Source: CAMEON01 sp963609805 (GTDB lineage Bacteria; Bacillota; Clostridia; Oscillospirales; CAG-272). Taken from it: a stretch of DNA of 5,340 nt. A model generated the notes under the pieces. It was not told where the DNA came from, did not search any database, and saw only the letters and a program-made list of their open reading frames with translations. The stretch covers positions 1-5,340 of the forward strand of contig CAVDLN010000111.1 of NCBI GenBank assembly GCA_963609805.1. Direction: 5' to 3'. Position numbers and translations under genes: made by a program. The stretch's first letter is position 1. Every line of letters starts with the position of its first letter. Below, piece by piece: positions 1 to 4,999 of the stretch.

Positions 1-260
1 TCAACATTCCGTCCATGAACGGCTATAAGGAGGTTTCGTCGGTGTCCAACGCCCGCGACTACCAGGCAAGACGCGGCATGATCCGTGTCAAGCGGGCAAA
101 CGGCAAAGTGGAGTATGTCCACACGCTCAACGGCTCCGGCCTTGCGACAAGCCGCATTCTGCCCGCGCTGGTTGAGCAGAACCAGAACGCCGACGGCAGC
201 GTCAATGTGCCGGATGTCCTGCGCAAGTACGTCGGCACGGACGTAATCCGCAAGGCCTGA
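1..260 (+). CDS. serS: Seryl-tRNA synthetase, C-terminal end (partial)
   Basis: This is the 3' end of the enzyme that charges tRNA-Ser with serine in the cytoplasm; the 5' part lies outside the window. The reading frame runs from base 3 to a TGA at 258-260 and gives 85 complete codons. The visible protein has the hallmark end of a bacterial SerRS: PSMNGYKEVSSVSNARDYQARR, then VHTLNGSGLATSRILPALVE. The second stretch is class II synthetase motif 3, with the G-x-G-x-x-x-R pattern that contacts ATP, and it is followed by the usual ending DGSVNVPDVLRKYVG. Length and spacing match the family, so the end is intact. A 33-bp gap separates it from the next plus-strand gene, with no terminator between them, so the two are probably co-transcribed. 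Identification comes from recognised family motifs and is very secure; the operon is inference. Confidence 0.97.
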   Translation, partial: NIPSMNGYKEVSSVSNARDYQARRGMIRVKRANGKVEYVHTLNGSGLATSRILPALVEQNQNADGSVNVPDVLRKYVGTDVIRKA

Positions 261-293
261 CAGGCCGTCCGATACCCGAAAAGGAGAAAACCC

Positions 294-1007
294 ATGATAA
301 GACCGCTGCAATTTTCCGACAGCCTCGTGTATCCGATCCGCACGCTGGCAGAGGAATCCCAGACGCTCTGGGAGGAGCTGTGGGCGTATTTTCGGGACAA
401 ATATTTTACGCTGAACCTGGAGGGAAGGTACGAACACCTTGATTTCGGAACCGGAACTCTGCTGTCCCTGCGGAACATCGTCGTCGGGATTTTTATCGGC
501 ATTATCATTGCCGCCGCCTTTGCGTCGTTTGACAAGAACCACATGGGCGGATTCGTAAGAAAGCTTGTGAGCGAGGAGTGCCTGTCCCCGGAGAAGGCCA
601 AAACCCTGCGTGAGCTGGGATACAGCCGGAGCCCCGCCGTGCGCGGAAGCCTGAAGCGGGGAGCCGTACTGGGAAGAACGGTGCACTGCGTCGAGCGGGA
701 ACAGCATGAGCGGGATATGGAGGCGGCACGCGCCGCCTATGCCGCCGCCAACGGGACGGAGGCGGGCTTTACGCCCGCACCGTTCCGCATGGATACGGAC
801 ACCGCCCATTTCTACATTCCGGACGAGGAACACTACGCTGCCGAGGTGCGCTTTGAGAAAGAGGGCTCCGGCTGGCGGAGCTTCCTGCTGGTGCTGATTC
901 TGTCAATCGTGGCGATGGCGGCCGTGATTTTCTTCCTGCCGGATATCCTGCAGCTGGTGGACAACATGATCGGCATTCTGCAGGGAGAGAGCAAGGTACT
1001 GAACTGA
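294..1007 (+). CDS. Uncharacterised two-helix membrane protein
   Basis: I do not recognise this 237-residue protein. The ATG at 294 is preceded by AAGGAG at 281-286 with a 7-base gap, so the start is well supported. There is no cleavable signal peptide. Two strongly hydrophobic segments are visible: residues about 61-79 (NIVVGIFIGIIIAAAFASF) and about 196-215 (SFLLVLILSIVAMAAVIFFL). Between them is a polar loop of about 115 residues, rich in Lys, Arg and Glu, with cysteines at 96 and 132 and an Ala-rich stretch near 144-153. The first helix is followed by basic residues (KNH, then VRK) and the second by acidic ones. By the positive-inside rule the central loop would be cytoplasmic and both ends outside. 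It follows serS by 33 bp and probably shares its transcript. No catalytic motif is evident, so no function is assigned. The codon phase and ribosome site make it very likely a real gene. Confidence 0.85.
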   Translation: MIRPLQFSDSLVYPIRTLAEESQTLWEELWAYFRDKYFTLNLEGRYEHLDFGTGTLLSLRNIVVGIFIGIIIAAAFASFDKNHMGGFVRKLVSEECLSPEKAKTLRELGYSRSPAVRGSLKRGAVLGRTVHCVEREQHERDMEAARAAYAAANGTEAGFTPAPFRMDTDTAHFYIPDEEHYAAEVRFEKEGSGWRSFLLVLILSIVAMAAVIFFLPDILQLVDNMIGILQGESKVLN

Positions 1008-1029
1008 CGAAATACGAAAAAGTATTGTC
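1006..1029. repeat. Imperfect inverted repeat after the membrane-protein gene
   Basis: AATAC (1011-1015) and GTATT (1022-1026) are exact inverted arms around GAAAAA. They are extended by GAC (1006-1008) and GTC (1027-1029) with a 2-base bulge. The hairpin starts in the stop codon of the upstream gene and is not followed by a T run, so it is not a normal intrinsic terminator. It could be an operator for the gene at 1079, a transcript-end stabiliser, or chance. The pairing is seen directly; any role is unproven. Confidence 0.35.
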
Positions 1030-1078
1030 GCACAAAGATAATTTGCATTTTTGACACATTGGGGGACAAAGGGAAAAG

Positions 1079-1792
1079 ATGAGAAATGACAGACCCGTAA
1101 TAGGCGTTTTGGGTTCCCATGACGGCGGCGAGCTGCGCACGCCCGTGAGATATCTCAACGCACTGTGGCAGGGCGGCGCACTGGGCGCCGTGCTGCCGTA
1201 CACCACGGACGCGGAGCGGATAGAGGAGTATGTGAACAGCTGCGACGGATTTCTCTTTTCGGGCGGCGTGGACGTGGATCCCGTGCGCTACGGGGAGACC
1301 AAGCAGTTTGACAGCGTGGAGATAGACGACGCGCGCGACGCGTTCGAGTTCGCCATGTTCCCGGCCGTCTACAATTCGGGAAAGCCGATTCTCGGCATCT
1401 GCCGGGGCATACAGTCCATCAATGTGGCGCTGGGCGGGACGCTGTACCAGCATATCGAAGGCCATCGGCAGAACGTGCCGGGGACCGAACGTCCGCAGTT
1501 GATACGGCTGACCGAGGGAACGCCGCTTTACGACATCTGCGGGAAGAGGGGAGAGATTTATGTCAATTCCTTCCATCACCAGAACGTGAAGGATCTGGCG
1601 CCGGGACTTGTCGCGGACGGCGTGTCCGGGGACGGGTACATCGAGGCGTTCCATGACCCCCGCCGGCGGTTTCTGCTGGCTGTGCAGTTCCACCCGGAGA
1701 TATACTGCCCCTGCGGGGACGATGACCACGCGGGGCGGATTTTCCGCGCCTTTGCGGAGGCATGCACGCAAAGCGGACTTTGCGCGCAATAG
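1079..1792 (+). CDS. Gamma-glutamyl-GABA hydrolase family protein (PuuD-like class I amidotransferase)
   Basis: This 237-residue cytoplasmic hydrolase belongs to the class I glutamine amidotransferase-like / peptidase C26 family. Members such as PuuD cleave the gamma-glutamyl bond of gamma-glutamyl-GABA and related amides. The visible landmarks are: RPVIGVLGS at the N-terminus; GFLFSGGVDVDPVRYGE (about 57-73), the family's glycine-rich loop; PILGICRGIQSINVALGGTLYQ, with nucleophile Cys108 in the elbow GICRG; VNSFHHQ; and AVQFHPE, giving His205 and Glu207 to complete the triad. Length is close to the usual 230-250. The ATG at 1079 is preceded by a weak purine-rich site (GGGGGA at 1061-1066 and AAAGGG at 1068-1073). 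No puu, polyamine or folate genes lie nearby, so the natural substrate is unknown. The gene is followed at once by a terminator, suggesting it ends its transcript. Family assignment is secure; exact substrate is not. Confidence 0.92.
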   Translation: MRNDRPVIGVLGSHDGGELRTPVRYLNALWQGGALGAVLPYTTDAERIEEYVNSCDGFLFSGGVDVDPVRYGETKQFDSVEIDDARDAFEFAMFPAVYNSGKPILGICRGIQSINVALGGTLYQHIEGHRQNVPGTERPQLIRLTEGTPLYDICGKRGEIYVNSFHHQNVKDLAPGLVADGVSGDGYIEAFHDPRRRFLLAVQFHPEIYCPCGDDDHAGRIFRAFAEACTQSGLCAQ

Positions 1793-1794
1793 AA

Positions 1795-1832
1795 AAAGCG
1801 GCCCCTTTCCGGAGGGACCGCTTTGCTTTTTT
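1795..1832. terminator. Bidirectional intrinsic terminator between convergent genes
   Basis: The arms AAAGCGG (1795-1801) and CCGCTTT (1818-1824) pair perfectly. After one C/A mismatch, CCCT (1803-1806) pairs with AGGG (1813-1816) around a TTCCGG loop. On the plus strand the stem leads into TTTTTT at 1827-1832, ending the amidotransferase gene two bases after its stop codon. On the minus strand the A run at 1793-1797 reads as a T run, so the same stem can end the thiT transcript 26 bases after its stop. Confidence 0.9.
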
Positions 1833-1857
1833 GAGTTATTCTGCCTTTTTGTATTCG

Positions 1858-2448
1858 TCAAGAGCTTGTTTTCCCGTCAAGCAGCCTGCGGGTGGACGGG
1901 ATTTTGAACAGAATGAAGCAGGCAATGCAGGTAAAGGCGATTTCGGGAAGCATGTAGGCGGCATTGTAAGCCAGACTGTACAGGTAGGGATTGGAAATAT
2001 TGATGTTCCAGACCTTGCCGGCGGACGCGAAGATGAATGCACCGCTGAAGAAATGCGAGAGCAGGCGCAGGCCGAGCGCCAGAGCCGCGCCGCCGACCCG
2101 ACCCGCCGTTCCGCGGCTGCGGAAGCAGCCCGCGACGCCGACAACGGTGAAGGCGGCAAGATAGTCGAGGAGCAGGCAGCCGATCAGCGCGCCGGGCGTA
2201 AGACCCCAGCCGGCGACCTCCGCGATGTCCAGCATCAGCTGCAGCACGGCATAGACAAAGGACGCGCCCAGCCCCCGGATGACGCCGCGGCGGATGCTGA
2301 ACAGCACCAGCGGCAGCATGGACAGCAGGGTGACCGCGCCGCCCCACGGCAGCTTGATGATTTTGACAAGGCTCAGCACGGTTGCCAGCGCGACCATCAT
2401 GGCGCCCTCAACCAGCGAAAGCAGAGCCTCTTTCCGTTCGTTTCTCAT
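1858..2448 (-). CDS. thiT: ECF transporter thiamine-specific S component ThiT
   Basis: This 196-residue integral membrane protein binds thiamine and works with a shared ECF module (EcfA, EcfA', EcfT), which is not in this window. ThiT-family blocks are visible in order: LVEGAMMVALATVLS (12-26), LPWGGAVTLLSMLPLVLF (33-50), LLDYLAAFTVVGVAG (93-107), RLLSHFFSGAFIF (128-140) and YSLAYNAAYMLPE (157-169). About six hydrophobic segments fill the chain, as expected for an S component. From memory of lactococcal ThiT, His132, Tyr157 and Asn162 sit where thiamine-contacting residues lie, while a usual tryptophan eight residues after the histidine appears to be Phe140. The start at 2448 is chosen because GGAGG lies 7 bases upstream; a longer frame from 2502 would run through the terminator hairpin. 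The TPP riboswitch upstream independently supports thiamine as the substrate. The extreme C-terminus may be affected by a one-base frame difference (see findings). Confidence 0.95.
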   Translation of the reverse strand: MRNERKEALLSLVEGAMMVALATVLSLVKIIKLPWGGAVTLLSMLPLVLFSIRRGVIRGLGASFVYAVLQLMLDIAEVAGWGLTPGALIGCLLLDYLAAFTVVGVAGCFRSRGTAGRVGGAALALGLRLLSHFFSGAFIFASAGKVWNINISNPYLYSLAYNAAYMLPEIAFTCIACFILFKIPSTRRLLDGKTSS

Positions 2449-2450
2449 AC

Positions 2451-2460
2451 GAACACCTCC
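2451..2460 (-). promoter_or_regulatory. thiT Shine-Dalgarno with complementary leader segment
   Basis: On the minus strand the sequence is GGAGGTGTTC, with GGAGG at 2460-2456 and the ATG at 2448, a 7-base spacing. The site fixes the thiT start. It is fully complementary (eight Watson-Crick pairs and two G-U pairs) to GAACACCTTT at 2525-2516, in the linker between the riboswitch aptamer and the terminator. This could mask the ribosome site when the terminator is read through. Confidence 0.85.
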
Positions 2461-2461
2461 G

Positions 2462-2498
2462 AAAAAAAGTAACCGCACGGAAAATCTCCGCCGGTTAC
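2462..2498 (-). terminator. Riboswitch-controlled intrinsic terminator in the thiT leader
   Basis: On the minus strand GTAACCG (2498-2492) pairs with CGGTTAC (2475-2469). An inner CGGA/TCCG helix may form inside, and the stem is followed directly by seven T (2468-2462). It lies between the TPP aptamer and the thiT ribosome site, the normal place for the expression platform of a Gram-positive TPP riboswitch. TPP binding is expected to favour this stem and stop transcription before thiT. Confidence 0.92.
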
Positions 2499-2503
2499 AC
2501 AAC

Positions 2504-2526
2504 GGAACACGCAGGAAAGGTGTTCC
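2504..2526 (-). other. Linker hairpin between TPP aptamer and terminator
   Basis: On the minus strand GGAACAC (2526-2520) and GTGTTCC (2510-2504) form a perfect 7-bp stem with a 9-base loop. It starts just after the aptamer's closing strand. Its 5' arm and loop also hold the segment complementary to the thiT Shine-Dalgarno, so the hairpin and Shine-Dalgarno masking are mutually exclusive. The pairing is seen; its role in switching is inferred. Confidence 0.65.
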
Positions 2527-2528
2527 CC

Positions 2529-2625
2529 GAAAATGCTGCCTACGCCGGTATTATCCGTATCAGGTAAAGGGTTCGCGCGCTGGCGCATCTCAGCCGGGCA
2601 TCACAGCCCAGCACCCCCGATTCTC
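2529..2625 (-). promoter_or_regulatory. TPP riboswitch (THI element) aptamer
   Basis: The minus-strand RNA has every conserved block of the thiamine pyrophosphate aptamer in order: GGGGTGC (2617-2611), CTGAGA (2593-2588), ACCTGAT (2565-2559), GGATAAT (2556-2550) and GCGTAGG (2545-2539). The helices fit. P1 is GAGAAT (2625-2620) with ATTTTC (2534-2529), including one G-U pair. P2 is the GGGG(G)T strand with ACCC. P3 is GCTGGGC with GCCCGGC around TGTGAT. P5 is CGG with CCG around ATAATA. A possible extra mini-hairpin (GCGC-CA-GCGC) lies between CTGAGA and ACCC, where these riboswitches often carry an optional stem. The aptamer sits in the leader of a ThiT gene and upstream of a terminator, so TPP should repress thiT. 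Identification is based on conserved sequence and pairing and is very secure. Confidence 0.97.
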
Positions 2626-2642
2626 TATGCAGTTCGGGCGGA

Positions 2643-2671
2643 AGTATAGCACAAAAAGGACGGTTTGTCAA
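2643..2671 (-). promoter_or_regulatory. Sigma-A promoter of the thiT leader
   Basis: On the minus strand TTGACA (2671-2666) is a perfect -35 box, followed by a 17-base spacer and TATACT (2648-2643) as -10, one mismatch from consensus. Transcription should start near 2636, about ten bases before the riboswitch P1 helix, giving a leader of roughly 190 nt. Confidence 0.9.
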
Positions 2672-2681
2672 GCATTTTAGG

Positions 2682-2712
2682 AAAAAAGCGGGCCGCGGGT
2701 GTCATGCCGCGG
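2682..2712 (-). terminator. Possible weak terminator-like hairpin upstream of the thiT promoter
   Basis: CCGCGG at 2693-2698 and again at 2707-2712 is self-complementary and forms a 6-bp stem with an 8-base loop. On the minus strand it is followed, after CCCGC, by six T (2687-2682). No minus-strand gene is seen upstream, so it could only stop stray antisense transcription coming from the glgB side. The 5-base gap before the T run makes it a weak terminator at best. Confidence 0.3.
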
Positions 2713-2784
2713 AAACATGCCGCCATCCGGGCGCAGGCCGGGACGGAAAAGGAAAGGTGCAAAAACCGTAAAATCCCGGTAAAA
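2703..2784. repeat. Short direct repeats in the divergent thiT-glgB gap
   Basis: CATGCCGC occurs at 2703-2710 and 2716-2723, with a 13-bp period. Further on, CCGTAAAA (2766-2773) is followed by CCGGTAAAA (2776-2784), ending 15 bases before the glgB -35 box. Paired sites of this kind upstream of a promoter can be regulator binding sites. I cannot name a regulator, and chance is possible for repeats this short. The rest of 2672-2799 shows no gene. Confidence 0.35.
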
Positions 2785-2799
2785 GCGCCCGCTGGGTGA

Positions 2800-2828
2800 T
2801 TGACAGGACGAGTCTATTGTGATATAAT
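2800..2828 (+). promoter_or_regulatory. Consensus sigma-A promoter of the glgB operon
   Basis: TTGACA (2800-2805), a 17-base spacer and TATAAT (2823-2828) match the sigma-A consensus at all twelve positions. Transcription should begin around the A at 2835, leaving only about 26-32 nt before the first possible glgB start codons. Such a strong core promoter suggests that regulation, if any, acts through repression or the initially transcribed T run. Confidence 0.92.
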
Positions 2829-2843
2829 ACAATTAGATACAAG

Positions 2844-2857
2844 TTTTTTTTTTTTTT
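2844..2857 (+). repeat. T14 homopolymer in the glgB 5' leader
   Basis: Fourteen consecutive T lie about nine bases after the expected transcription start and 3 bases before the GTG at 2861. No hairpin precedes them, so they are not an intrinsic terminator. Tracts this long are prone to length change on replication and to RNA polymerase slippage. The tract lies in untranslated leader: an in-frame TAG at 2834 closes the frame upstream. Confidence 0.85.
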
Positions 2858-2860
2858 ATT

Positions 2861-4939
2861 GTGCGAATGATAACAGAGAACAGCCGGGAGACGGCTGATA
2901 ACCGACCCGAGTCCCTGCATCCGCCGGCCGCGCGGCGGGAGGGAACTCCGCTGCGGCGGGAGATGGACGAGTACCTGTTCCGGCAGGGAAGCGCGCACAG
3001 GGCATGGGAGTACCTCGGCGCGCATGAGGAGGACGGACACATCGTGTTCCGCGTATGGGCGCCGCACGCCGTGCGGGCGGAGCTGGTCGGTTCCTTCTGC
3101 GGCTGGGAGAGCGGCATTCCCATGGAGCGGGAAGGGGAGAGCGGCCTATACGTTCTGGCCCTGCCGGGAGAGAGCGTGCCGGACGGCGCGCTGTACAAAT
3201 ACCGCATTCTCGGGCGGGACGGCAACATTCACATGAAAGCGGACCCCTACGGGCAGGCGATGGAAGCGCCTCCCGGAACGGCCACCGTTTTCCGCCGCCG
3301 CACGCCGTACCCGTGGAACGACCGCGGATGGATGGCGCAGCGCCGCCGCCATGCCGCCTCCGGGCGGAAATACCCGCTCAATATCTATGAGATACATCTC
3401 GGATCGTGGATGCGCAGGCCGGACGGCACGTCTCTCGGCTACCGGGAGCTGGCGGATCAGCTGGCGCCCTACTTAAAGCAGATGGGGTACACGCACGTCG
3501 AGCTGATGCCCGTCATGGAGCATCCCTTCGACGGATCATGGGGATACCAGATATGCGGCTACTACGCCCCGACCGCGCGCTACGGCACACCGGACGATTT
3601 CCGCGCCTTCGTGGATATTCTGCACGGGGCGGGAATCGGCGTGCTGCTGGACTGGGTGCCCGCCCACTTCCCCAAGGACGCGCACGGGCTGTACCGGTTT
3701 GACGGCGAGCCGACCTATGAGTACACCGAGCCGACACGGCAGGAGAACCGCGGCTGGGGAACCTGCTGCTTTGATGTCGGACGGCCGGAGGTGGTGTCCT
3801 TCCTGCTCTCCAACGCCTACTACTGGGTGGAGGAATTTCATGCGGACGGACTGCGGGTGGACGCCGTCGCGTCCATGCTGTATCTGGATTACGACCGCGC
3901 GCCCGGCGAGTGGAAGCCGAACCGCTTCGGAGACCACGGGAATCTGGAGGCGATAGCCTTTTTCCAGCGGCTCAACCGGGATCTGCACGCGGATCACCCG
4001 GATGTCATGACGGTGGCGGAGGAATCCACCGCGTGGCCGCACATTACGGATTTCTATGAGAACGGCCTGGGTTTTTCCTACAAGTGGAACATGGGCTGGA
4101 TGAACGATACCCTCCGCTACGCCGGGACGGATCCGCTGTTCCGCAAGCACCTGCACGGGATGCTGGCGCATACGTTTGACTACGCCTTCTCCGAGCAGTA
4201 CATACTCCCCGTATCGCACGACGAGGTGGTGCACGGGAAGAAATCGTTCCTGGACAGAATGCCCGGCGACTACGGGCAGAAATTCGCGGGCGCGCGGGTG
4301 TTCGCCGCCTTCATGATGACGCATCCCGGCGGGAAGCTGTGGTTCATGGGATGCGAGATAGGACAGTTCGCCGAGTGGAGCGAGAGCAAGGCCGTCGAGT
4401 GGTTCCTGCTGGATTATCCGGCGCATGCCGCGCTGCAGCATTACTATGCGGCGCTGCAGAATTTCTATCTGGAGCATCCCGCCCTGTGGGACGAGAATCC
4501 GGCGGATCCGCCGTCGTCCTTCGCGTGGCTGGACGCCTCCGACGCGCCGGAGAGCATATACGTATTCCGCCGCATATCCCGGGAAGGGAAGGAGCTGGTT
4601 GTCGTGCTCAACTTCACGCCGGTGGCGCGTCCCGCACATTCGATCCCGGTTCCGTACGCGGGACAGTGGCGGGAGGTGTTCAATTCCGACGACACCGCCT
4701 ACGGCGGGGGCGGCATGACCAACCCCGACCCGCTGACGGCGCCCCGCGATCCGGCGGGGGAGAGCCTGTCCTCCTCCCTGACGCTGGATATACCGCCCAT
4801 GGCGTGCGTCATGCTGGCGCCCGTACGGGTCAGCCGCAAGCTGCCGGACAAGGCGCGCCCGCCCCGCAGAAAGCCTGCGCCGGCGGAGGCCGCCAAGAGC
4901 GACGGGATTCCCGCCGTAAAGGAAACTCTTACCGAGTGA
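2861..4939 (+). CDS. glgB: 1,4-alpha-glucan (glycogen) branching enzyme, GH13
   Basis: This enzyme cuts alpha-1,4 glucan chains and re-attaches them through alpha-1,6 bonds to branch glycogen in the cytoplasm. Counting from the GTG at 2861 there are 692 residues. YLFRQGSAHRAWEYLGAH (38-55) opens the conserved part, followed by a CBM48-type domain (FRVWAPHA, 63-70; VGSFCGW, 76-82). The GH13 barrel has region I DWVPAH (Asp264, His269), region II GLRVDAVASMLYLDY with nucleophile Asp334, region III TVAEEST with acid/base Glu387, and region IV PVSHDEVVHG (His453, Asp454). All catalytic residues are present. A beta-sandwich domain ends near MACVMLAPV, then comes an unusual Pro/Arg/Lys/Ala-rich tail of about 37 residues. 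The start is uncertain: GTG 2861, ATG 2867 and ATG 2963 are in frame, and none has a well-spaced Shine-Dalgarno. It is the first gene of the operon, and glgC follows after 60 bp. Function is very secure. Confidence 0.97.
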   Translation: MRMITENSRETADNRPESLHPPAARREGTPLRREMDEYLFRQGSAHRAWEYLGAHEEDGHIVFRVWAPHAVRAELVGSFCGWESGIPMEREGESGLYVLALPGESVPDGALYKYRILGRDGNIHMKADPYGQAMEAPPGTATVFRRRTPYPWNDRGWMAQRRRHAASGRKYPLNIYEIHLGSWMRRPDGTSLGYRELADQLAPYLKQMGYTHVELMPVMEHPFDGSWGYQICGYYAPTARYGTPDDFRAFVDILHGAGIGVLLDWVPAHFPKDAHGLYRFDGEPTYEYTEPTRQENRGWGTCCFDVGRPEVVSFLLSNAYYWVEEFHADGLRVDAVASMLYLDYDRAPGEWKPNRFGDHGNLEAIAFFQRLNRDLHADHPDVMTVAEESTAWPHITDFYENGLGFSYKWNMGWMNDTLRYAGTDPLFRKHLHGMLAHTFDYAFSEQYILPVSHDEVVHGKKSFLDRMPGDYGQKFAGARVFAAFMMTHPGGKLWFMGCEIGQFAEWSESKAVEWFLLDYPAHAALQHYYAALQNFYLEHPALWDENPADPPSSFAWLDASDAPESIYVFRRISREGKELVVVLNFTPVARPAHSIPVPYAGQWREVFNSDDTAYGGGGMTNPDPLTAPRDPAGESLSSSLTLDIPPMACVMLAPVRVSRKLPDKARPPRRKPAPAEAAKSDGIPAVKETLTE

Positions 4940-4957
4940 ATCGGTGATTTTCGGATA

Positions 4958-4977
4958 ACCGTATACCGTATACCGTA
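4958..4977 (+). repeat. Tandem 7-bp repeat in the glgB-glgC gap
   Basis: ACCGTAT is repeated head to tail almost three times (4958-4964, 4965-4971, 4972-4977, the last copy lacking its final T). This creates two overlapping GTATAC palindromes. The array ends 7 bases before the AAGGAGG of glgC. It may be simple slippage-born sequence or a spacing element; no function can be read from it. Confidence 0.7.
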
Positions 4978-4999
4978 AATTGATAAGGAGGCTGAATCC

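Noticed and set aside
254..266. Palindrome GGCCTGACAGGCC at the serS stop codon as a terminator
   Set aside because: There is no T run after it, the loop would be tight, and the next gene follows closely with its own ribosome site. It is most likely incidental.
1051..1056. TTGACA as the -35 box of a promoter for the amidotransferase gene
   Set aside because: It is only 22 bases from the start codon, and no -10-like sequence exists at 16-18 bases downstream.
833..1861. 342-codon minus-strand frame opposite the amidotransferase gene
   Set aside because: It crosses the membrane-protein end, the gap and the whole conserved amidotransferase gene plus its terminator, shows no domain, and is a by-product of GC-rich codon use.
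1762..2472. 236-codon plus-strand frame opposite thiT
   Set aside because: It runs through the shared terminator and antisense to a clear ThiT gene. The product is Gln/Arg/Ala/Asp-rich low-complexity sequence typical of the complement of hydrophobic codons.
2449..2502. An 18-residue N-terminal extension of ThiT
   Set aside because: The extended frame reads through the leader terminator hairpin and its T run. The Met at 2448 has a strong ribosome site and matches the family start.
2780..2793. Catabolite-repression (cre-like) site TAAAAGCGC upstream of the glgB promoter
   Set aside because: Only half of the cre consensus matches; the second half lacks the required bases.
3536..4639. Long open frame (367 codons) on the minus strand opposite glgB
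   Set aside because: It lies wholly inside a gene whose plus-strand product has all family motifs. Its product is Arg/Val/His/Gly-rich with no recognisable domain, as expected for a GC-rich antisense frame.
4931..4945. Hairpin ACCGA-GTGAA-TCGGT at the glgB stop as a terminator
   Set aside because: The stem is only 5 bp and is followed by GATTTTC rather than a solid T run. It may slow but should not end transcription into glgC.
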